Assembly: GCA_028293725.1 (NCBI GenBank)
Contig: JAQGOE010000062.1
Location: 1 to 6,567, forward strand
Direction of reading: 5' to 3'
DNA from: Gammaproteobacteria bacterium
GTDB lineage: Bacteria; Pseudomonadota; Gammaproteobacteria; Steroidobacterales; Steroidobacteraceae
Length of the DNA: 6,567 bases
Shown: positions 1-5,782 of the stretch, piece by piece
Layout: each line of letters begins with the position of its first letter
How positions within the stretch are numbered: position 1 is the first letter of the stretch
Translations under genes and position numbers: made by a program
Notes under the pieces: model-generated
Database searches by the model: none
What the model was told of the DNA's origin: nothing
Seen by the model: only the letters and a program-made list of their open reading frames with translations

Positions 1-64
1 AGTCGACCAATGGGCCGCAGAGCCCCAATTGACGGGTAGCAGGTTGTTTCAGGAGGGGGCATGA
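1..64 (+). CDS. Possible C-terminal tail of an upstream gene (partial)
   Basis: The frame beginning at base 2 is open from the window edge to a TGA at 62-64 and would encode a tail ending in GSRLFQEGA. The TGA overlaps the receptor ATG at 61-63 as ATGA, a common coupling arrangement, and the receptor's ribosome binding site would lie inside this tail. Third codon positions are mostly G or C, as in the genes downstream. The next two gene junctions are equally tight, so a fourth upstream operon member is plausible. Twenty open codons can easily occur by chance in GC-rich DNA, and I recognise no family, so no function is proposed. Confidence 0.3.
   Translation, partial: VDQWAAEPQLTGSRLFQEGA
51..56 (+). 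promoter_or_regulatory. Ribosome binding site of the TonB-dependent receptor gene
   Basis: A full AGGAGG sits at 51-56 within a longer purine run, 4 bases before the ATG at 61. It is the strongest Shine-Dalgarno sequence in the window. It fixes the start directly ahead of a typical signal peptide and fits high expression of an outer-membrane protein. Confidence 0.75.
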
Positions 65-2454
65 GTCAGAAGAGTAGTTCACTGGCGCGGACGCCGTTGT
101 GTGGCGCGGTTGCCGTGCTGACCGTAACGGCTGGCTGCTTCGCATCGAGCGCACAGGTCGCCTGGGGGCAGACCGCCGCAGGGCCCGGGCCCATCACCGA
201 CGCTCAGTCAATACCAGCAACCGGAGGGCCGGCTCCAGCCGACGAGCGGAGCATCACGCTCGACGAGATCGTCGTTACGGCGCGGCGACGTGCGGAGTCC
301 TTACAGCAGGTGCCCATTGCGATTACCGCAATTGATCAAGATTCGTTGCAACGGCAGGGTGTCAGCACGCTCACCGACCTGCAGCAACTGGTGCCGTCCG
401 CCTACGTCAGCGGGTACGCGCACGGCAGCAGTCAGCAATTCTTCTCCATCCGCGGGCAAAGCGAATCCGGGCTCAACACTGGCGGGGGTGCCGGGGGCGG
501 CCCCGCCGTGGTGGGTTATTTCTCGGAAGTCCCCGTGCCCATGTCGGGTCCCGGACTCTATTACGACCTTCAGTCGGTGCAGGTACTGAAGGGCCCCCAG
601 GGAACCTTGTTTGGCCGCAACACCACCGGTGGTGCGGTTCTGTTTGAGCCGCGCCGTCCCGATCTTGAAAACGTGGCGGGCTATGGCCAGTTGTTGGGCG
701 GGGACTACTCCCGGGCGCAGGGTGAGGGAGCGCTCAACATTCCCGTCATCGAAGGCCGGTTGGCGCTCCGGATTGCGGGGCAGGCGGAATCCCAGCAAGG
801 GTATACCCGGGACGTCAACACCGGTGTCTATTACGACAATCGCCATTTCCAGGCGGCCCGCATCGGCATCCTGTTTCAGCCCAACGAGGTCTTCGAAGAC
901 TATTTCATCGGCAATTATGTCGGTGTCGACGAGCATGGGCCGGGCGGCGAGCTGATTGCGGCCAATCCTGCCACTTCTGCCGCCGGAACCGCGATCCTGA
1001 ACTACCTCGCCGCGCAGCAGGCCAGGGGCGTCCGCGCCACCGCGCTGGACACTCCCGAGTTGGATCGAGCCGTTTTCTTCAATCTCATCAACAAGACCTC
1101 GATCCGTTTCGGTAACGACCTTACGCTCAGGAACATATTCAGCTACTCGGGCCAGAGAATCCGACGGCAGGACGATGAGGATGGGACGACGCTGCCGCTG
1201 CTCGATTCGTTGGGCCCGGCGCCGGGAACCTGGCAAGTCGACACGACCACGACCACCGATGAGCTGCAACTGCAGGGGAATTCGTTCGCTGGGGCATTCA
1301 ATTGGCAGGCCGGCGTCTATTATGAGGACGATCGCACCCCCGACCCTGGCAACCAAACGTACACCCAGCAACTCGTGCTCTTGCCCTTGTACTTCAACAC
1401 CGTAAATACCGACCTCGGCGGTACCACGACGGGACTCTACGGCCAGGGCACCTATAAGCTCAATGAGGTGCTCGAAGGCCTGAGTTTCACGGCAGGTTAC
1501 CGCTATACCTGGGATCGCTTGCACGAAGGCTACAGCCAGTCGCTCGGATCCGCGCGTACGCCGGCCCCGGGCGATTTTTGCCTGTCGATTGCCGGGGGAG
1601 CGCTCTTTCCCAATTGCTCAGTGTATGCGGCCGCGAAGCACAGCGGAGATTCCTACACGCTCGGATTTGACTACCAGGCCAGTAACACCGTTCTGCTTTA
1701 CCTGGTCTCGCGGCAAGGCTACAAGAGCGGGGGTTTCAACATCGTTGCCGCGACCGTCGGCGATATTGCCAGTCCCGCTTTCTCCTACAAACCCGAAACC
1801 GTGCGCGACGTGGAGCTGGGTATCAAGACCGATTGGTCCGTCGGCGACATTCGCGGGCGCACCAACGTGGCGCTGTACAATAGTTGGTACCTGAATGCAC
1901 AGGTCAACACGAGCGAGCTCATTGACAATGAGCAGGAAGCGGTTACGCAAAACGCTGCGCGCGCTACCATCCGTGGACTCGAAGTGGAAAATACGTTACA
2001 GCCGACGAGCTATACGGAACTGACGCTGAACTACTCCCACATGGATGCGTCCTATACTCGCTACGTTACGCCCCTCGGGCAGGATTTGAGTAGTCTGCCG
2101 TACGCCTACGCGCCGAAAAACAAGGGGAGCGTGAGTGCGCGTGTACGCTTGCCTGTGTCTGCAACCCTGGGAGAGGTTTGGTTGGGTGGAAACTTCACCT
2201 ATCAGGACCGCGTGTTCGCCGGGTTTTCGGCCGTAACACCCGGAAGCTACCTGCCGTCGTACGGACTTGTGGGGTTGCGTGCGGATTGGGGAGCGATCCG
2301 GCGCACGGGCCTGAGCACATCGATCTTCGTGACGAATCTCACCAACAAAAATTATCGGATCGCCAACGAGGATCTCTACACGACGATTGGTACCTCCACG
2401 ACAGTTTACGGCGAGCCGCGTATGTATGGCGCGACTTTGAAGTACCAATTTTAG
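61..2454 (+). CDS. TonB-dependent outer-membrane receptor, probably for a glucoside
   Basis: This 797-residue protein has the architecture of a TonB-dependent receptor, an outer-membrane beta-barrel that imports a substrate using energy from TonB-ExbB-ExbD. A signal peptide covers about residues 1-36: basic start, hydrophobic stretch at about 14-28, likely cleavage near ASSA-Q or AWG-Q. The TonB box region is ITLDEIVVTA at 65-74, followed by the plug domain to about 200 with the hallmark LKGPQGTLFGRNTTGGAV at 176-193. The rest is beta-barrel, ending in YGATLKYQF with the terminal Phe typical of barrel proteins. No N-terminal FecR-type signalling domain is seen. Cys507 and Cys519 probably form a disulfide in an outer loop. 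The start is supported by AGGAGG at 51-56, and the next gene begins one base after the stop. The substrate cannot be read from the sequence; trehalose or a related glucoside is inferred from the trehalase two genes downstream. The receptor family is certain, the substrate is not. Confidence 0.95.
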   Translation: MSQKSSSLARTPLCGAVAVLTVTAGCFASSAQVAWGQTAAGPGPITDAQSIPATGGPAPADERSITLDEIVVTARRRAESLQQVPIAITAIDQDSLQRQGVSTLTDLQQLVPSAYVSGYAHGSSQQFFSIRGQSESGLNTGGGAGGGPAVVGYFSEVPVPMSGPGLYYDLQSVQVLKGPQGTLFGRNTTGGAVLFEPRRPDLENVAGYGQLLGGDYSRAQGEGALNIPVIEGRLALRIAGQAESQQGYTRDVNTGVYYDNRHFQAARIGILFQPNEVFEDYFIGNYVGVDEHGPGGELIAANPATSAAGTAILNYLAAQQARGVRATALDTPELDRAVFFNLINKTSIRFGNDLTLRNIFSYSGQRIRRQDDEDGTTLPLLDSLGPAPGTWQVDTTTTTDELQLQGNSFAGAFNWQAGVYYEDDRTPDPGNQTYTQQLVLLPLYFNTVNTDLGGTTTGLYGQGTYKLNEVLEGLSFTAGYRYTWDRLHEGYSQSLGSARTPAPGDFCLSIAGGALFPNCSVYAAAKHSGDSYTLGFDYQASNTVLLYLVSRQGYKSGGFNIVAATVGDIASPAFSYKPETVRDVELGIKTDWSVGDIRGRTNVALYNSWYLNAQVNTSELIDNEQEAVTQNAARATIRGLEVENTLQPTSYTELTLNYSHMDASYTRYVTPLGQDLSSLPYAYAPKNKGSVSARVRLPVSATLGEVWLGGNFTYQDRVFAGFSAVTPGSYLPSYGLVGLRADWGAIRRTGLSTSIFVTNLTNKNYRIANEDLYTTIGTSTTVYGEPRMYGATLKYQF

Positions 2455-2455
2455 G

Positions 2456-3808
2456 ATGGCCGGTCTTCGTCAAGGGAGCGCCGCATTGGCGTCCGTCCGG
2501 GCTAGTCGCGCGGAGACATTGGCTGATTCTTCGGGCATCAGGTCGATCTGGCCGATTGTCGTGCTGGCGCTGTGTCATGCGCAGGCCATTGCGAGCTTTC
2601 AAATACTCAACATCCTGATCGAGCCGATCAAGACCAGTCTTGCGATCTCAGACACGCAGTACAGCCTGTTGCAGGGGCTTGCCGTGGCGATCTTCGCCGC
2701 CGTGCTCGGCATTCCAGCGGCGCGTTGGGCTGACAGACGAAGCCGTCGCAACGTCATCTTCGTGGGCGCGTGCGGCTGGTCGCTGGCGACCCTCGGCTGT
2801 GCCTTCGTAACGAACTTCGAGCAGCTGTTCGCAGCGCGAATATTGATGGGGATTGGCGAAGTGTTCCTGTTTCCCGCCGCGCTGTCCCTGATCGCCGATC
2901 TCGTGCCGCGCGCGCGGCTGTCGAGCGCGGTCGCTGTTTTCGGCAGCGGTGGACCGGTTGGGTCTGCGGCCGCTCTTTTCGGCGGCAGTTGGATTCTGGT
3001 CCACCAGGCTCTCCTGGCAGTCAGGTTGCCGGCTTTGTCGGGGCTGGAAGGATGGCGGGCGGCGTTTCTCTTGTGTGGGTTGTCGGGACTCGTCACGGCG
3101 GTGCTGTTGCTTACGGTGCACGAGCCCCGGCGAGGTGACTCGCCAATGCTGGCGGCCAGTTCATTCGCGGCCGTGCTTGCCTGGATCCTTGCCCACTGGC
3201 GCGGCTATTTGTTCGTCAGCGGCGGGATGTTGTGTCTGGCCCTTTGCGCGTTCGCAACCGCCGCTTGGGGTCCCACCGTCTTGACGCGAACCCTCCATGT
3301 ATCCTTGGAAGGCGCTGGCCGGATGACAGCCGGCGCCGCACTGTTGGGCGGTGTGGTACTGGCCTACGCTTCCGGACTTCTGGTTGATTCACTAAACCGC
3401 AGGGGGCGCTCGGACGGAGTGCTGCTCGTCGGCATGCTCCTCGGCGCGGGACTGGCTGGGCTGGCAGCTCTGGCGGCCATGTCAACCGCGAATGGTGTCG
3501 CCGTCGCTGCGTGGGTTGGGCTATACGCCTTGCTCGGCATACCGACGGTGTTGGCCGGAACCGCTCTGCCAATGATGACCCCGGGGCCCATGCGGGCTCA
3601 GGTCGTGGCAGTGCATCTGTTGCTGATGAATGTGCTCGCCCTGTCTCTCGGGCCTCTCCTCGTGGCTGTCATGACCGATTGGGTCTTCCGTCGACCGATG
3701 TCAGTCGGTGACTCCCTGGCGCTCATCGATTGCGGCGCGGCTGGTTTGGCGGCGTGCCTGTTTCTGCTGGGGCGTCGCAGATTCCAGGTGGGTTGTCTGG
3801 CCGCCTGA
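2456..3808 (+). CDS. Spinster-like MFS transporter
   Basis: This is a 450-residue inner-membrane protein with about twelve hydrophobic segments, starting near residue 32 and ending near 440, in the normal size range of the major facilitator superfamily. The N-terminal half resembles the Spinster-like subgroup often found beside TonB-dependent receptors: QILNILIEPIKTSLAISDTQ (49-68), then LLQGLAVAIF, then the motif-A loop with D93, R94, R97 and R98, and in helix 4 MGIGEVFLFPAALSLIADL with Glu135. The Asp-Arg pair that usually precedes QIL in helix 1 is replaced by Ser47-Phe48. The ATG lies one base after the receptor TAG with no clear Shine-Dalgarno, suggesting translational re-initiation. A TTG at 2519 is a weaker alternative start. 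The last base of the stop is the first base of the trehalase ATG. The likely role is to carry the sugar from periplasm to cytoplasm; this comes from context, since Spinster proteins have varied substrates including lipids. Confidence 0.92.
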   Translation: MAGLRQGSAALASVRASRAETLADSSGIRSIWPIVVLALCHAQAIASFQILNILIEPIKTSLAISDTQYSLLQGLAVAIFAAVLGIPAARWADRRSRRNVIFVGACGWSLATLGCAFVTNFEQLFAARILMGIGEVFLFPAALSLIADLVPRARLSSAVAVFGSGGPVGSAAALFGGSWILVHQALLAVRLPALSGLEGWRAAFLLCGLSGLVTAVLLLTVHEPRRGDSPMLAASSFAAVLAWILAHWRGYLFVSGGMLCLALCAFATAAWGPTVLTRTLHVSLEGAGRMTAGAALLGGVVLAYASGLLVDSLNRRGRSDGVLLVGMLLGAGLAGLAALAAMSTANGVAVAAWVGLYALLGIPTVLAGTALPMMTPGPMRAQVVAVHLLLMNVLALSLGPLLVAVMTDWVFRRPMSVGDSLALIDCGAAGLAACLFLLGRRRFQVGCLAA

Positions 3809-5373
3809 TGTCGCGCGCTCCATTGCCGTCGCCGGCCGAGCTCTTTGGCGAGCTGCTCCACGAAGTCCAGATGAGGCGCCTTTTCCCGGATGGGAAGTAC
3901 TTCGTCGATATGGAGCCGCGCCTGCCCCCGGCGCAGATCATGTCCCGTTTCCATCGCCTCTGCTTGCGTGACGACCGGACGCTTGCCACATTCGTCGCAG
4001 AGCATTTCGATCCGCCCGCCCATACTGCGGCTGGGGCTCACGAAAGCACTCCATCCGATACGCTCCTCATGCACATCAGTGCGTCGTGGGATCGTCTGTT
4101 GCGCCAGCCGCAAACCGGTTCGAGTTTTTCTTCGGCGTTGTCCTTGAGCACGCCGTACCTGGTGCCGGGAGGTCGTTTTCGCGAGTTCTACTATTGGGAC
4201 TCGTTCTTTACGCTGCTCGGCCTCAGGGTCGATGCAAGGGACGACCTCGTTGAGGCGACAATAGAGAATTGCACATCCCTGATCGAGCGTTTCGGTTTTG
4301 TCCCCAATGGCTCCAGGACCTACTACCTGGGGCGATCTCAGCCACCGGTCTATCACCTCATGCTCGATCGATCCCGTGCGGGTGAAGGCGCCACCGGTGA
4401 GCGCAGATTGGATGCATTACTGACCGAACACTCGTTCTGGATGGCGGGCGCAGGGTCACTTCGGCCCTGCGATGCGGTCCGCCGTGTTGTATGCATGCCG
4501 GACGGCTCCATTCTCAATCGCTACTGGGACGAGTCCGAGCGGCCTCGTGACGAGTCGTACGCCGAGGATGTCATCACCGCGCGTCATAGCGGACGGCATG
4601 CCCCAACAGTGTTTCGTAACCTGCGGGCAGCCGCCGAAAGCGGCTGGGATTTCTCTTCCCGTTGGTACGGTAACGGCGCGGGCCTGGGCTCGACACGCAC
4701 CTTGGAAATTGTCCCGATCGACCTGAATTGTCTGTTGTTTGGCCTGGAACAGGCGGTGGCACGCCGAGCAGCTGGATTGGGCGCGTGCAGCCTTGCGCTC
4801 CATTTCGAGAGCCTCGCGCGGAGTCGCCGGCGCGCGATCCAGACGTACTGTTGGAGCAGCAGGGAGCAGCGGTTCGGAGATTGCCTGTGGTCGACCGGCG
4901 ACATGACATCGTCGATCAATGCTGCCGCGCTATTCCCGTTGTTCACGGCGATCGCCTCTGAGCAACAGGCGAACGCGATGGCCGCGCTGGTGCGACGGGA
5001 GCTGCTGGCGCCGGGCGGTATTCGCACGACCGCCATCCTATCGGGCGAGCAATGGGATCTGCCTAACGGATGGGCTCCATTGCAATGGATTGCCGCCATG
5101 GGTTTGATTCGTTACGGACATGTCGAGCTCGGACGCACGATTGCCGCCCGCTGGACTTCGACGGTAAGGCGGGACTATGAGGATCTCGGGCTGCTGTTCG
5201 AAAAGTACGATGTGGAATGCCAAGTGCCGGGACGTGGGGGCGAGTACCCGGTACAGATAGGCTTCGGCTGGACGAATGGCGTCATGCGGGCCTTTCTTGC
5301 CGATCCGGTATTGTCAGGTTCGCCCGGTCCTGCCGTGCAGACGCGTGCGCACCGGATCTACACCGCGACATAA
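3808..5373 (+). CDS. treA: Alpha,alpha-trehalase, glycoside hydrolase family 37
   Basis: The protein hydrolyses trehalose to two glucoses by an inverting mechanism. From the ATG at 3808 it has 521 residues, close to E. coli TreA and TreF. Both trehalase signatures are present: PGGRFREFYYWDSF at 120-133 and QWDLPNGWAP at 415-424. By alignment from memory with E. coli TreA (Asp312, Glu496), the catalytic acid is Asp281 in SGWDFSSRW and the base is Glu479 in GGEYPVQ. Other conserved blocks are LFPDGKYF (25-32), PNGSRTYYLGRSQPP (166-180), NRYWDES (237-243) and IGFGWTNG (484-491). No signal peptide is visible, so a cytoplasmic enzyme like TreF is more likely than a periplasmic one; treA is used here as the general family name. 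The frame extends up to a TTG at 3730, but that adds 26 residues with no signal peptide, and the TGATG junction favours 3808. Oddities are a shortened, less glycine-rich lid before Glu479 and Ile484 where relatives have Asp or Glu. Confidence 0.96.
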   Translation: MSRAPLPSPAELFGELLHEVQMRRLFPDGKYFVDMEPRLPPAQIMSRFHRLCLRDDRTLATFVAEHFDPPAHTAAGAHESTPSDTLLMHISASWDRLLRQPQTGSSFSSALSLSTPYLVPGGRFREFYYWDSFFTLLGLRVDARDDLVEATIENCTSLIERFGFVPNGSRTYYLGRSQPPVYHLMLDRSRAGEGATGERRLDALLTEHSFWMAGAGSLRPCDAVRRVVCMPDGSILNRYWDESERPRDESYAEDVITARHSGRHAPTVFRNLRAAAESGWDFSSRWYGNGAGLGSTRTLEIVPIDLNCLLFGLEQAVARRAAGLGACSLALHFESLARSRRRAIQTYCWSSREQRFGDCLWSTGDMTSSINAAALFPLFTAIASEQQANAMAALVRRELLAPGGIRTTAILSGEQWDLPNGWAPLQWIAAMGLIRYGHVELGRTIAARWTSTVRRDYEDLGLLFEKYDVECQVPGRGGEYPVQIGFGWTNGVMRAFLADPVLSGSPGPAVQTRAHRIYTAT

Positions 5374-5374
5374 C

Positions 5375-5407
5375 GATCAGGCCCTTCCGGTTCGGGGACC
5401 GGTGATC
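5375..5407. terminator. Imperfect hairpin at the convergent gene junction, possible terminator
   Basis: GATCA at 5375-5379 can pair with TGATC at 5403-5407, and CCGGT at 5387-5391 with ACCGG at 5398-5402. This gives two 5-bp stems separated by a 7-base bulge and closed by a TCGGGG loop. It sits immediately after the trehalase stop and over the end of the minus-strand small gene, where a shared terminator would be expected. Neither strand has a following T tract, so it is not a classical intrinsic terminator. Confidence 0.25.
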
Positions 5408-5565
5408 AACCACACGATGAAACCGAGTACGGGCAGTAAGATCACCAGCACTGTCCAGAGAACCTTACGCTCGGTCGAAGCATTACTCTGGAAGATGTTG
5501 ACGATAGCCCAGATATCGGCGACGAGGACGAGGATGCCCCATAGGCTGTTATGGCCGTAGTACAT
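5377..5565 (-). CDS. Small PLDc_N-type two-helix membrane protein
   Basis: This 62-residue protein has two hydrophobic helices, about residues 8-25 and 35-55, joined by a short polar, basic loop (SNASTERK, 27-34), and it ends in ITGPRTGRA. The pattern of a first helix with DIWAIVNIF, then STERKVLW, then LLPVLGFIVWLITGPR matches the stand-alone PLDc_N (phospholipase D-nuclease N-terminal) domain, common in short bacterial membrane proteins of unknown role. No phospholipase catalytic HKD motif is present, so no enzyme activity is implied. The start is supported on the minus strand by AAAGGGG (plus-strand 5572-5578), six bases before the ATG. It is transcribed towards the trehalase operon and stops 3 bases from it, so it is a separate unit and probably unrelated to sugar use. 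Family assignment is by pattern from memory. Confidence 0.8.
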   Translation of the reverse strand: MYYGHNSLWGILVLVADIWAIVNIFQSNASTERKVLWTVLVILLPVLGFIVWLITGPRTGRA

Positions 5566-5725
5566 AAAAAGCCCCTTTAACGAGTCGTAGTGACCCTGAT
5601 GGAAGTTTTCCTGGCGCGGGACGCGGAGATTGGCCTTAGCTCATTGCTTTGGCAAGCTCTGTACGAACTCCTCAATCCTTCTGCTTCACTGCACTCGGCT
5701 TGACGAGGTGCCGGTTAACGAGGAA

Positions 5726-5741
5726 GGCAACAGCCGTTGCC
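5726..5741. promoter_or_regulatory. Inverted repeat GGCAAC-N4-GTTGCC, candidate operator
   Basis: Two perfect 6-base arms, GGCAAC at 5726-5731 and GTTGCC at 5736-5741, flank AGCC. The repeat ends 11 bases before the TATACT box, where the -35 region of a lacI-type promoter would lie, and 41 bases before the repressor start. LacI-family proteins bind such dyads as dimers, and E. coli CytR half-sites contain GTTGC, the core of these arms. Autoregulation is therefore plausible. It could also be a chance hairpin, as such 6-base dyads are not rare in GC-rich DNA. Confidence 0.4.
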
Positions 5742-5752
5742 GGCAGCTCCCG

Positions 5753-5758
5753 TATACT
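5753..5758 (+). promoter_or_regulatory. Candidate -10 box of the LacI-family gene
   Basis: TATACT matches the TATAAT consensus at five of six positions and lies 24 bases before the TTG start, which would leave a short leader. No good -35 hexamer lies 16-18 bases upstream. The spot where it should be is next to the inverted repeat, so the promoter may be weak or activator-dependent. Confidence 0.35.
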
Positions 5759-5773
5759 GGTAACTCTCGCCCC

Positions 5774-5777
5774 GAGG
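5774..5777 (+). promoter_or_regulatory. Ribosome binding site fixing the TTG start of the LacI-family gene
   Basis: GAGG at 5774-5777 lies 5 bases before the TTG at 5783. It supports TTG over the in-frame GTG at 5708, which would add 25 residues not found in the family. Confidence 0.6.
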
Positions 5778-5782
5778 TTCCC

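Larger units (their letters stand above)
5566..5782. other. Intergenic region between the PLDc_N gene and the LacI-family gene
   Basis: These 217 bases separate divergent genes and should hold both promoters. On the plus strand there is an inverted repeat at 5726-5741 and a TATACT box at 5753-5758. A good -35-like TTGACG at 5700-5705 has no matching -10 at normal spacing, and TTGGCA at 5649-5654 has only a poor -10 (TCAATC). I see no convincing minus-strand promoter, RNA gene or mobile element. Confidence 0.6.

Noticed and set aside
29..34. TTGACG resembling a -35 box before the receptor gene
   Set aside because: A -10 box at normal spacing would fall on the ribosome binding site, and none is present.
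344..353. Perfect palindrome CGTTGCAACG inside the receptor gene, resembling the GTTGC core of the intergenic dyad
   Set aside because: It is about 280 bases inside the coding region and encodes plain residues of the plug domain. A 10-base palindrome at this length is expected by chance.
301..1524. Long 407-codon open frame on the minus strand
   Set aside because: It lies wholly antisense to the receptor gene, has no recognisable domain or ribosome binding site, and is a by-product of the receptor's GC-rich codon use.
3730..3807. Upstream TTG start that would lengthen the trehalase by 26 residues
   Set aside because: The extension looks like neither a signal peptide nor trehalase sequence and lies inside the end of the MFS gene. 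ATG at 3808 aligns with the family N-terminus.
3598..4356. 252-codon open frame on the minus strand across the MFS-trehalase junction
   Set aside because: It overlaps two well-supported genes and its translation is low-complexity, Arg-rich sequence typical of shadow frames.
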